Position numbers and translations under genes: made by a program. A DNA stretch of 25,646 nucleotides from an uncultured Oscillospiraceae bacterium (GTDB lineage Bacteria > Bacillota > Clostridia > Oscillospirales > Oscillospiraceae), in NCBI GenBank assembly GCA_947630345.1, contig CANRHF010000003.1:1-25646 (forward strand). The letters are read 5' to 3'. How positions within the stretch are numbered: the stretch's first letter is position 1; each line of letters starts with the position of its first letter. Positions 14,817 through 22,830 of the stretch are shown one piece after another. The notes beneath the pieces are model-generated. The model did no database searches and was not told the origin of the DNA. It worked only from the letters and a program-made list of their open reading frames with translations.

Positions 14817-16458
14817 TACGGGCGGAATGGCCCTGTGCTGCCTGGCCGCCCTGCTGCTGACCCTGGGCCTGGGACTGCGGACCGCCGCCGATGGGGCTGT
14901 GGGCACCACCACCTCTCAAACCGCCGTGTCCTCTACCCCGCCTGAAAGCGGCTTTTTCACGGAGCCCCCCACCCATTCGGAGGATACCACCGCGCCCGAC
15001 ACCCATCCGGAGGAGACTGCCACGCCCGACGCAACCGAGGTGGATTACACCTCCGTCACCGCTCAGGACATCCCCACCGCGGTGGGGCAGGGCCGGGACC
15101 CCATCAGTCCCCGGACCGGCCGGATCCTCCGGGGGACGGCCCTGGCCTGCTTCCTACTGGGGGGCGTACTGGCCCTGTTGGCAGTACTATTCCTTCCCGC
15201 AGCAGGGGCGGGGCCGGGGATCGGCCCGGATGGGGCCCTGGCCGGCGTGGGGCTGTTCATTCTGCTGTTTTTGCAGGATCCATCCAGCTTTTCCCTGCTG
15301 CCCCTGACCTGGGGCGAATTGGGCCGGGGACTGCTGTTCTGCTGGCTGCCGCTGACGGCTCTGCTGCTGGGCTGCCGGGAGCTGCGGCGGTGGCTCCGGG
15401 TTCGGCTTTCCCCGGACTGGTCCTGGATCCACCGGGTCTGGGCCCGCGTCGCCCCCGGGCCGGGGAGCTACGCCGCCGGACTGCTGGCCACAGCCCTGGG
15501 AACCGTCCTGACAGCGGCGGTGCTGGCCCTGGCCCCGGCGTGGCCCGTCCCGGGGCAGGCCCTGGGAGGCGGGGCGGTGCTGGCCGCCTCCTGCCTGCCG
15601 GCCATGTGGTGCTTCGCCCGGTTCTGCCGGGGAATGGACCTGCTTTCCCGCCAAATTCGGGACCTGCCCCTGGGCAAGGACGTCTCCACGGAGGCCGGCC
15701 CCTTTCAATCCGAACGGGAAGCCTTGGCGGCGCTGCAACAGCGCCAGGCCGAGGCGGTGGAAACAGCCGTGAAGAGCGAGCGGTTCAAGGTGGATCTGAT
15801 CGCCAACGTGTCCCACGATCTGCGCACCCCCCTGACCGCCATTTTGGGCTACGCCGAGCTGCTGCAAAGCGAGCGTCTCTCCCCCGAGGGCCAGAGCCAG
15901 CTGGAAAAGCTGACCAGCCGGGCCGGGTATATGACGGGCCTGGTGGATTCCATATTCGAGCTGACCAAGGTCTCCAGCGGGGCGGCCCCGGCCAATATGC
16001 AAAACATCGACCTGATCCGCCTGCTGGAGCAGACCCTGGGCCTCTACGACGACCGGCTCCGGGAGGCGAACCTCTCGGTCCGCCGCCACTACTGCGCCGA
16101 GCAGCTGCCCCTGCGCACCGACGGGACCCGGCTCCATCAGGTGCTGGCCAATCTGCTGGGCAACTGCGCCAAATACGCCCTTCCCGGCACCCGGGTCCAC
16201 CTGACGGTGACGGAGGACGATCAGACCGTCGCCGTCCGGCTGACCAACATCGCCGCCTATGAAATGGACTTCACCCCGGAGGAGATCACCCAGCGCTTCG
16301 CCCGGGGGGACAAGGCCCGCTCCACCCCCGGAAGCGGCCTGGGTCTGGCCATCGCCCAGACCTACACCGCCTCCTTAGGCGGTGAATTTACCGTGGCCGT
16401 CGATGGAGACCAGTTCTCCGCCACCGTAAGGCTTCCCAAAACTGAAAGAAATTTGTAA
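14797..16458 (+). CDS. VanS-like membrane sensor histidine kinase
   Basis: 553 residues. An N-terminal membrane segment (about 11-28) is followed by an ~80-residue extracytoplasmic stretch rich in Thr, Pro, Ser and acidic residues (about 30-108), then about five more hydrophobic segments (about 110-275). The catalytic core follows: H-box NVSHDLRTPLTAILGYAELL with phospho-acceptor His340, N-box NLLGNCAKYA, and G-box GSGLGLAIAQTYTASLGGEF. The core resembles VanS/PhoR kinases. No PAS, Cache or CitA-type citrate-binding domain was recognised, so the signal is unknown; the multi-helix membrane part suggests a membrane or envelope cue. It overlaps the response regulator by 20 nt in another frame, supporting coupled translation. 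A terminator follows 24 nt after its stop. Confidence 0.93.
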   Translation: MFWKRRNTGGMALCCLAALLLTLGLGLRTAADGAVGTTTSQTAVSSTPPESGFFTEPPTHSEDTTAPDTHPEETATPDATEVDYTSVTAQDIPTAVGQGRDPISPRTGRILRGTALACFLLGGVLALLAVLFLPAAGAGPGIGPDGALAGVGLFILLFLQDPSSFSLLPLTWGELGRGLLFCWLPLTALLLGCRELRRWLRVRLSPDWSWIHRVWARVAPGPGSYAAGLLATALGTVLTAAVLALAPAWPVPGQALGGGAVLAASCLPAMWCFARFCRGMDLLSRQIRDLPLGKDVSTEAGPFQSEREALAALQQRQAEAVETAVKSERFKVDLIANVSHDLRTPLTAILGYAELLQSERLSPEGQSQLEKLTSRAGYMTGLVDSIFELTKVSSGAAPANMQNIDLIRLLEQTLGLYDDRLREANLSVRRHYCAEQLPLRTDGTRLHQVLANLLGNCAKYALPGTRVHLTVTEDDQTVAVRLTNIAAYEMDFTPEEITQRFARGDKARSTPGSGLGLAIAQTYTASLGGEFTVAVDGDQFSATVRLPKTERNL

Positions 16459-16482
16459 GAATCCCATTGGGTTTTTTGAAAG

Positions 16483-16525
16483 GTCCGCCCAGTATCCTGA
16501 AAGAAGGATACCGGGCGGGCTTTTT
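16483..16525 (+). terminator. Terminator after the histidine kinase gene
   Basis: GTCCGCCCAGTATCCT (16483-16498), 6-nt loop, AGGATACCGGGCGGGC (16505-16520), then TTTTT. The stem is 16 bp with one U-G pair and one A-C mismatch. Confidence 0.85.
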
Positions 16526-16553
16526 GCCCTCCCAGACGAAGGAGGGCTTTTTT
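16526..16553 (+). terminator. Second terminator-like hairpin containing the RBS of the acyltransferase gene
   Basis: GCCCTCC (16526-16532), 8-nt loop, GGAGGGC (16541-16547), then TTTTTT (16548-16553), one C and the ATG at 16555. The right arm is the Shine-Dalgarno itself, so the hairpin may act as terminator, translational block, or both. Confidence 0.75.
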
Positions 16554-16554
16554 C

Positions 16555-17559
16555 ATGTCCAAGACCCGTCAGGCGGGCCCCGACCTGCTGCGCTGTCTGG
16601 CGCTGCTGGGCGTAGTCACCTTCCACAGCTTTCTGTATAACGGCTACTATTACCAGCCCCAGACCGGGGCGGCCATGGCGGCCGCCGGGTCGGTCCGGTG
16701 GCTCAGCGTCACCTGCGTGGGGCTGTTTTGTATGCTCACCGGCTATTTTCGGGGGACAAAGCCCCTGGGGCCCGGCTTTTTCCGGGGCCTTCCCCCGGTG
16801 CTGCTGGGCTATCTTTTGGCCACGGCGGCGTCCATCCCGGTTCGGCACTTTCTTTTTGGGGACGAGCAGAGCCTTGTCACCTGGATAGTCCGGTTTTTCT
16901 CCTTCTCCGGGGTGTACTACGGCTGGTATGTGGGGATGTATTGTTGCCTGATCCTTCTTAGCCCCCTGCTGAACCTGGCCCTGGCGGCGGCGAAGACCAG
17001 AAAGGAGCTTGCCTGGCTGGTTTTGGGGGTCCTGGCAGTGACGGCCCTGCCCCGGCTCACGCCCCTGCCCCTGTTTCCGGAGCAGTTCCGGTCCTTCTAC
17101 CCCGCCGCCTACTATCTTCTGGGGGCCGCCGTGGCCCGGGAAAAGCCCAAAGTGCCCTGGTGGGCCGGGGTGGGGGCGGCGCTGATTGTCGCGGTGTTCT
17201 TGGGGACCATGACCACCCTCTCCACCGACGGGAATTTGGACCAGGCCTGGACTCTGGAATTTGGGGATATCTGGATCGTCCTGATGACCGTTTCCCTGTT
17301 CCTGGGGCTCTACGATCTGCCCCTCCCCCGGCTGGGCCCGGCGCTGGCCTGGGCCGCCGGCGGGTGCTACGGAGGGTATCTACTGTCCCACCTGCTGGAC
17401 GGCTGGGTCTATGCCCGCTTCCCCCAGTGGCACAATCCGGAGGGGTATTCCCTTCTGTTTCTCTGCGTCACCCTGCCGGTCTTCCTGGTCAGCCTCCTGC
17501 TGGGCAAGGGGCTGGACGCCCTGACCCGGCGGCTCCTGGGAAGGGGGACGGCGGCATGA
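16555..17559 (+). CDS. Acyltransferase-3 family membrane protein
   Basis: 334 residues with about ten hydrophobic segments. The N-terminal block D10-L-L-R13, followed by VVTFH24, is the acyltransferase-3 signature (DxLRxxA...FH); His24 is the likely catalytic residue. The family moves acyl groups, often acetyl, onto sugars or lipids at the membrane; the substrate cannot be inferred here. The start at 16555 is set by GAAGGAGGG 8 nt upstream. That RBS is paired in a hairpin followed by six T, and a full terminator stands just before it; no clear promoter was found in the 96-nt gap. The stop overlaps the next gene's start (ATGA), so it is coupled to the DUF2079 protein. Confidence 0.82.
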   Translation: MSKTRQAGPDLLRCLALLGVVTFHSFLYNGYYYQPQTGAAMAAAGSVRWLSVTCVGLFCMLTGYFRGTKPLGPGFFRGLPPVLLGYLLATAASIPVRHFLFGDEQSLVTWIVRFFSFSGVYYGWYVGMYCCLILLSPLLNLALAAAKTRKELAWLVLGVLAVTALPRLTPLPLFPEQFRSFYPAAYYLLGAAVAREKPKVPWWAGVGAALIVAVFLGTMTTLSTDGNLDQAWTLEFGDIWIVLMTVSLFLGLYDLPLPRLGPALAWAAGGCYGGYLLSHLLDGWVYARFPQWHNPEGYSLLFLCVTLPVFLVSLLLGKGLDALTRRLLGRGTAA

Positions 17560-19394
17560 ACGCGGTAAAAACGCCCCTCTTGCCCCGGCTGGCCCGGCGA
17601 GTCCTTCTTTCCTATGTCCTGGCGGCGGCAGTCGAATTTTGGCTCCTGCCCACCGCCGCCAAGGAGCTTTCCGACACGGCGGCCCTGGAGGCCTCCAACC
17701 CCATTCGGATGGGCCTGGTCCTGATCGGGGTACTGGCGCTGCTGACCCTGCTGCGGCTCCCCGCCAAATGGGAGCGGTTCTGTCTGGTCTTGGCCCTGAC
17801 GGCGCTGATCGGCGGCGCCCTGCTGTTCAATTTCTCCTGGCCCCTTCTTCTGGCGGGAGCGCTGATTCTGGCGCTGGGGATTGCCTACGCCCGATTCGGC
17901 TGTGCCCGGGAGACGGTCCCCATCCCCGCCAAGGAGCCCACCCGGGCTTGGATCTGGGCGGCGGCGCTATCTATCCTGTTTTTCCTGCTGGTGAGCGCTT
18001 GGACGGTGGCCCGGGTGCTGGCCTTCTGCGCCCCTACCTTTGATTTTGGCATCTTCTCCCAGATGTTTTACTATCTTCGCTCCACCGGCCTTGCCATGAC
18101 CACCGTGGAGCGGGACGGTCTAATGTCCCACTTGCAGGTCCACGTCTCCCCCATCTATTATCTTTTACTTCCGGTATACGCTCTGTTCCCCTATCCCGTC
18201 ACGCTGCAGGTCTGCCAGGCGGCGGTCATGGCCTCGGCGGCCTGGCCCATGTATCTGCTGGCCCGGCAGAGAGGGCTCCGGGGCTGGGCCGCCTGCGCCA
18301 TGTGCGCGCTGCTTCTCCTGAGCCCCGCCTTCGCCGGGGGCGCGGGGTACGACATCCACGAAAACGCCTTCTTAACGCCGCTGCTGCTGTGGCTGTTCTA
18401 TGCGCTGGAGCGAAAAGGACCCTACGCTGCCGCCGCCTTCGCCTTTCTGACCCTGCTGGTCAAGGAGGACGCGGCGGTGTATGTGGCGGCGGTGGGCCTT
18501 TACCAGCTGCTCCGCGCGCCCATGTCCCCGGACCGGAAATTCGCCGCCTGGTCGGGCGCTGGGCTGCTGGCGGGGGCGGTGGGATGGTTCTGCCTTGCCA
18601 CCTTCTTCCTGGCCCGATTTGGGGACGGGGTGATGACCTACCGGTATCAGAATTTCCTCTTTGGCGGCGGCAAGGGGCTGCTGACCGTGGTGGAGGCGGC
18701 GGTGCTGTGCCCCATGAAGGTGCTTTGCGAATGCCTGGAAGGGGAAAAGCTGCCCTATATCGCCTGGACGCTGCTGCCTCTGGGGCTGCTGCCGCTGCTC
18801 ACCCGGAAGTACTACCGGCTGGTCCTGCTGATCCCCTATCTTCTGGTCAATTTGATGAGCGACTATCCCTACCAGCACCACATCTTTTTCCAGTACTCCT
18901 TCGGCTCCCTGGCCTGCTTGGCCTACCTGGCGCTGCTAAACTTTGGGGACCTGCCATCCTGGCGGAGCGTGACGGCTGCCGTGCTGGTGGGGGCAAGCCT
19001 TGGGTGCTTCGCTTGTACCGTGGCGCCCCAGGCAACACAATATGTTGTTATGTACCTCCAGAATTATGACTACTACCAACGATTAAGCAGCGTTCTGCGC
19101 CTGGTTCCGGAGGGGGCCAGCGTGGCCGCCACCACCGCCTACACCACGCCGCTGTCCCAGCGCGAAGTGCTTTACGACCTGCAATATGCATCGACAGAGC
19201 ACCTGCTTTCCTGCGACTATTGGGCGGTGGACCCCCGTTCTGAGGCCAGTTTTGCCGGTTTTGGCGGTTTTGAAGCCCTGGAAAACACCCTTTTTCGCCT
19301 GGGATACCGAAAAATCGGGGAGACAGATGGGACCCTCGTGATCTATGCTCGAAGCCCTTCGGCCCGATTCGAGCAAGATGTACAAACTTCGTAA
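17556..19394 (+). CDS. DUF2079 polytopic membrane protein (possible GT-C-like glycosyltransferase)
   Basis: 612 residues with about twelve membrane segments and a soluble C-terminal tail (about 500-612). DUF2079-type blocks are FDFGIFSQMFYYLRSTGLAM, DGLMSHLQVHVSPIYYLLLP, GYDIHENAFLTPLLLWLFYA and LTLLVKEDAAVYVA. The conserved acidic and His residues in the first extracytoplasmic loops resemble lipid-linked sugar transferases of the GT-C fold; that activity is inference. The start at 17556 overlaps the previous stop as ATGA and has AAGGGGG 8 nt upstream. The open frame extends back to 17160, but that part overlaps the acyltransferase gene in another frame. The pairing suggests joint work on a surface glycan or glycolipid. 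Confidence 0.85.
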   Translation: MNAVKTPLLPRLARRVLLSYVLAAAVEFWLLPTAAKELSDTAALEASNPIRMGLVLIGVLALLTLLRLPAKWERFCLVLALTALIGGALLFNFSWPLLLAGALILALGIAYARFGCARETVPIPAKEPTRAWIWAAALSILFFLLVSAWTVARVLAFCAPTFDFGIFSQMFYYLRSTGLAMTTVERDGLMSHLQVHVSPIYYLLLPVYALFPYPVTLQVCQAAVMASAAWPMYLLARQRGLRGWAACAMCALLLLSPAFAGGAGYDIHENAFLTPLLLWLFYALERKGPYAAAAFAFLTLLVKEDAAVYVAAVGLYQLLRAPMSPDRKFAAWSGAGLLAGAVGWFCLATFFLARFGDGVMTYRYQNFLFGGGKGLLTVVEAAVLCPMKVLCECLEGEKLPYIAWTLLPLGLLPLLTRKYYRLVLLIPYLLVNLMSDYPYQHHIFFQYSFGSLACLAYLALLNFGDLPSWRSVTAAVLVGASLGCFACTVAPQATQYVVMYLQNYDYYQRLSSVLRLVPEGASVAATTAYTTPLSQREVLYDLQYASTEHLLSCDYWAVDPRSEASFAGFGGFEALENTLFRLGYRKIGETDGTLVIYARSPSARFEQDVQTS

Positions 19395-19410
19395 TTTTGT
19401 GAAAACCCTC

Positions 19411-19439
19411 TTGATTTTTCTAAAAACATTATGTATACT
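19411..19439 (+). promoter_or_regulatory. Promoter of the transglutaminase-domain surface protein gene
   Basis: TTGATT (19411-19416), a 17-nt spacer and TATACT (19434-19439) lie in an AT-rich stretch just after the DUF2079 stop. The predicted start is near 19446, about 40 nt before the ATG. Confidence 0.7.
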
Positions 19440-19485
19440 ATCAGCACCGCAAAACCCTATTTTTCTTCCGTGGGAGGGAAAAACG

Positions 19486-22400
19486 ATGCTGAAAAAACGA
19501 CCCATTCTCCGCGCCCTCGCGCTTTTGGTGGCCGCCGCCAGCCTGCTGGGCCTCTTGGAAGGCCAGAGGCTGTTCCCCCAAGCCAAGGCGGAGACCATGA
19601 CTCCCTATCGCTGGTTTTACGACCAGCTGCAAGCGGGCACCATGGAAAAAGAGTTCTATGACGCCCTGCTGCATATGCTGAATACCGGCATTCTGGATGC
19701 CGACGGCAGCTATGAAATTCCCCTGGACTCTAATCCCGCCATTGCCGCCGCCATGGCAGGCTTCAACGGCAACATGACCCCCCTGACCAACGCCATGGCC
19801 AAGGCCCGGGACGGCTTTGAGTGCGACTATCCCGACGTGTTCTGGGTGGACTACAGTATGCTCACCGTCCGCGTCACCAAGGATGCCGCCCAGAACCTCC
19901 ATGTCTACCTGGGCACCGGCCGGGGAACGAGCTACTTTGTCCCCGGCATGACTGCGGCGGACCTGCCCGCCAAAAAGGCGGAGTACGAAAGCGCCATGGC
20001 CTCCGCTCTGGCCTGGATCCAGGAGCAGGAGCCCACCTATGAGGGCGAGCCGGCCTCCAAGACCCTGGCCACCGCCGCCCACGATTACCTGACCACCCAT
20101 ATGGTCTATCACTTTGAATACGAAGTGGACCACGCCGGCTGCAACAGCCGCACCGCCTACGACGCCCTGGTATATCAGGAGGGCGTGTGCGAGGCCTACA
20201 CCCGGGCCTACAAGGCCCTGCTGGACCGGCTGGGTGTGGAGAGTGTCAGCGTCACCGGCACCTACTATGTTTCCCCCGGGGAATTTGAGCCCCACGCCTG
20301 GTCCAATGTCAAGATCGAGGGCCAGTGGTACGGCGTGGACGTGACCCACGACGATCCCCGGGTCAGAGACGGCTGGGACATGGATCTGACCAAAGTCCAA
20401 TACACCAACAACCGCAACAGCGGCAAGGAAAACCACGTCTACCTGCTGGTGGGCGACTGGGATCTGCGCCAGACCCACAAGCCCTTCGGCATCATGTCCC
20501 CCGCCAATTATACCGAATACGCCTATCCCACCATGGACACCCAGGCCTGCCGGAGAGCCGACGAATTTACCGGCGGCGGCCTGCGGGTCATCGTGGTGGA
20601 GAATGAGGACTCCGGCGGCGTGGCCCTGATCAGCTTCAACGGAAAACCCTACTGGGAGAATGTTAACTCCGCCGGCTATTACTTCGTCTACCGGGGCTAC
20701 GATCAGTGGCACGAGGATTCCGAGGTAAAGGTCTCCGACTGGTGCTATATGACCCCGGAATTCTACGGAGAAAACATCGTGGACGTCTACGGGCCCGCGG
20801 ATAAATTTTACAACGAGCAGTACTATGAGCTGATGGGGGGCCCGTACACCCGGATGCCCCTGACCAATCAGAAGGGGTTCCAGATCGGCGTCGTCAATCA
20901 GAAGCCGGACACCTCCCAGGCATCGGTGTTGAATGGCAGCCTGTACCTGGACTACTACGGCTATACTGACCAATCCCAGTTTATCGCCGTCAGCGAAGTC
21001 ATTGAAAACTTCCAGTTTGAGCCCTACGCCCCGCCTCCCTTCCCCTTCAAGGTGACCCCCACCCAGACCTCCTTCCTGCCCCTGGGCACCGAGACCTTCC
21101 ACGTCCGGGCCGAGTTTAACCAGAAGCTGGTCTTCGTCGAGGGAAAGGATCAGGTCGAGATCGAATACACCGCCGAGCAGTACCGCTATGCCGATCTGGA
21201 GCACACCGCCCGGGAGCATACCTACATTGACCATGTGACCTTCAACGGTGACAATGTCATCGAATTTGACTTCCATCCCAGCAAAATGTTCAACGACAAC
21301 GAAACCATCTATACCCTCTACTTTAAGAACGTGGTCGGCGAGGAATCCCGCAAGGAGCCCATGCCCATCGCCTATGTGGTCAGCATGGACGAGTGCGCCT
21401 ACTGCTACAAGTCCCAGGGCTACGATTGGAACGTCTTCGCCTATCCCCGGCTGCTGGAGAGCGAGGAGGCCCTGCTGGGCAACGACATGACCGTTCAGGA
21501 TACGGAGACCGGCACGGTGGAGGCGCTGGACGGCGAGCTTCTGGAAAAGGTCTCCCACCGACTGACCCTGGTGACCTCCGAGGTCACAAACGGCAGCGGT
21601 CAAAACGAGGCCATGATGGACGCCTTGGAAAAAAGCACGGAGCTGATGGACGAGATCGGCGGGGCGGACAACATCGTCAGGGAGCTCACCCATACCTACA
21701 ACATCAAGCTCTCCTTGTGCAAGAAAATGGTTGTAAAGACCGGCCAGGGCGTTCGGATCTCCATGGGCTTCCCGGAGGGGACCAGCTACGAGGACTTCGC
21801 CAGCTCCGGGACCTTTGAATTTAAGGTCTACCACTATCTGGTGGATCCCGCCACCGACGAACTCACCGGCGAGGTGGAGGAGGTACCCGTCACCGTGGTG
21901 CCCCAGGGCCTGATCCTGCTGGTCAAGTCCTTCAGCCCCTTCACCATTGCCACGGTCCGGGTAGACCCCGCCACCAAGGAGGAGCGGCTTTCCCAGCTGC
22001 CGGTGTCCGCCATCGTCACCAGCACCGAGGGCGGCGTCCTCACGGGCCCCAACGGCCAGACCATGACCGGCGAAAATGCCGTGCTGCAAATGCGGACTGG
22101 GGAGCAAAAGGCGGTACACATCCAAGCCAAGGAGGGCTACCAGATCGAAGCCATCCATGTGGCGGACAAGATCTACCCCGTCAATCCGGAAAACGCCAGC
22201 GTCTACGACTTCACCATCACCTCCGATATGATCGATGCGCTCAAGACCAACAGCACCTTCCACGTGGATTTCATCTCCAAGAGCATCCTGGAGCAGGACG
22301 CCCTGCTCGGTCAGACCGAGGTGGTGCAGGAAAACAAGGAACCGCCCAGGGTAGACCCGCCCAAAGAGGAGCCCCCCAAGGAAGATCCGCCCAAGGAGGA

Positions 22401-22668
22401 CCAGCCCAGCGCCGGAGAACCCCATGTGCCGACTTCCCCCTCCCAGCCCTCTCAGCCTTCCCAGCCCTCCGGCCAAGAGCCGGCCCAGGATCCCCCCATG
22501 GTTCCCGCCGTGCGGCCCCAGGCTTCCCCCAATGACACGCCCAAGACCGGCGACGAAACCAATTTTGTGGTCCTGTTCGTTCTGCTGGGGGCCTCCGCCG
22601 TGGGCGTTGGCGTCAGCGTCTATCTGCTGCGGAAAAAGCCAAAGGACCGTAAGCGCTCCAAAAAATAA
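19486..22668 (+). CDS. Large wall-anchored surface protein with transglutaminase-like domain
   Basis: 1060 residues. A signal peptide is probably cut after AKA at residue 35. A transglutaminase/protease-like domain (about 170-300) has the triad Cys235 (GVCEAYTRAYKALL), His270 (PHAWSNVKI) and Asp285 (YGVDVTHDD). This fold in bacteria can be protease, amidase or cross-linker; the activity is not decided. Several probable beta domains follow (about 380-940), then a Pro-rich spacer with PPKEE/D repeats and SQPSQPSQPS (about 950-1005). The end reads NDTPKTGDETN (TPKTG at 1018-1022), a hydrophobic segment and a basic tail RKKPKDRKRSKK, a sortase-type wall-sorting signal in the variant form common in these Clostridia. 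The start at 19486 has GGGAGG 8 nt upstream. It has its own promoter and terminator. No sortase gene is in the window. Confidence 0.87.
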   Translation: MLKKRPILRALALLVAAASLLGLLEGQRLFPQAKAETMTPYRWFYDQLQAGTMEKEFYDALLHMLNTGILDADGSYEIPLDSNPAIAAAMAGFNGNMTPLTNAMAKARDGFECDYPDVFWVDYSMLTVRVTKDAAQNLHVYLGTGRGTSYFVPGMTAADLPAKKAEYESAMASALAWIQEQEPTYEGEPASKTLATAAHDYLTTHMVYHFEYEVDHAGCNSRTAYDALVYQEGVCEAYTRAYKALLDRLGVESVSVTGTYYVSPGEFEPHAWSNVKIEGQWYGVDVTHDDPRVRDGWDMDLTKVQYTNNRNSGKENHVYLLVGDWDLRQTHKPFGIMSPANYTEYAYPTMDTQACRRADEFTGGGLRVIVVENEDSGGVALISFNGKPYWENVNSAGYYFVYRGYDQWHEDSEVKVSDWCYMTPEFYGENIVDVYGPADKFYNEQYYELMGGPYTRMPLTNQKGFQIGVVNQKPDTSQASVLNGSLYLDYYGYTDQSQFIAVSEVIENFQFEPYAPPPFPFKVTPTQTSFLPLGTETFHVRAEFNQKLVFVEGKDQVEIEYTAEQYRYADLEHTAREHTYIDHVTFNGDNVIEFDFHPSKMFNDNETIYTLYFKNVVGEESRKEPMPIAYVVSMDECAYCYKSQGYDWNVFAYPRLLESEEALLGNDMTVQDTETGTVEALDGELLEKVSHRLTLVTSEVTNGSGQNEAMMDALEKSTELMDEIGGADNIVRELTHTYNIKLSLCKKMVVKTGQGVRISMGFPEGTSYEDFASSGTFEFKVYHYLVDPATDELTGEVEEVPVTVVPQGLILLVKSFSPFTIATVRVDPATKEERLSQLPVSAIVTSTEGGVLTGPNGQTMTGENAVLQMRTGEQKAVHIQAKEGYQIEAIHVADKIYPVNPENASVYDFTITSDMIDALKTNSTFHVDFISKSILEQDALLGQTEVVQENKEPPRVDPPKEEPPKEDPPKEDQPSAGEPHVPTSPSQPSQPSQPSGQEPAQDPPMVPAVRPQASPNDTPKTGDETNFVVLFVLLGASAVGVGVSVYLLRKKPKDRKRSKK

Positions 22669-22706
22669 CCTCCCGGCTCCGGCCGGGCAGACACAAAGCC
22701 GCAATG

Positions 22707-22746
22707 CAGGCGGTATGGCTAAGCCATGCCGCCTGTTTTCTTTTTT
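22707..22746 (+). terminator. Terminator of the transglutaminase-domain gene
   Basis: CAGGCGGTATGGC (22707-22719), loop TAA, GCCATGCCGCCTG (22723-22735), then TTTTCTTTTTT. The 13-bp stem has one G-U pair. Confidence 0.88.
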
Positions 22747-22762
22747 ATAAAAAGCCGAAATA

Positions 22763-22781
22763 ATTATTGACAAACGATAAT
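22763..22781. promoter_or_regulatory. Operator copy 1 (overlaps -35)
   Basis: ATTATTG-N5-CGATAAT, an inverted repeat with 6 of 7 arm positions matching; the arms extend one more base pair (AATTATTG / CGATAATT, 22762-22782). It covers the -35 hexamer. Confidence 0.6.
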
Positions 22782-22794
22782 TCCGTGCTATAAT
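22767..22794 (+). promoter_or_regulatory. Promoter of the DUF2975/Xre/anchored-protein operon
   Basis: A perfect TTGACA (22767-22772), 16-nt spacer and perfect TATAAT (22789-22794). The predicted start is near 22801. The -35 is inside operator copy 1 and the start is inside operator copy 2, so a repressor bound there would block it. Confidence 0.8.
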
Positions 22795-22795
22795 T

Positions 22796-22814
22796 ATTAT
22801 TGTAAAACAATAAT
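22796..22814. promoter_or_regulatory. Operator copy 2 (overlaps the transcription start)
   Basis: ATTATTG-N5-CAATAAT, a perfect inverted repeat with the same arm and spacer lengths as copy 1. The two centres are 33 bp apart, about three helical turns, so both would face the same side of the DNA. Confidence 0.65.
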
Positions 22815-22830
22815 TTCTGGAGATGGTACG

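Noticed and set aside
17160..17555. Upstream extension of the DUF2079 frame
   Set aside because: It overlaps the acyltransferase gene in another frame; ATG 17556 with the ATGA overlap and RBS is the natural start.
19441..22773. 1110-codon open frame antisense to the transglutaminase-domain gene
   Set aside because: No RBS or promoter, composition typical of an antisense GC-rich frame, and the plus strand has signal peptide, catalytic triad and sorting signal.
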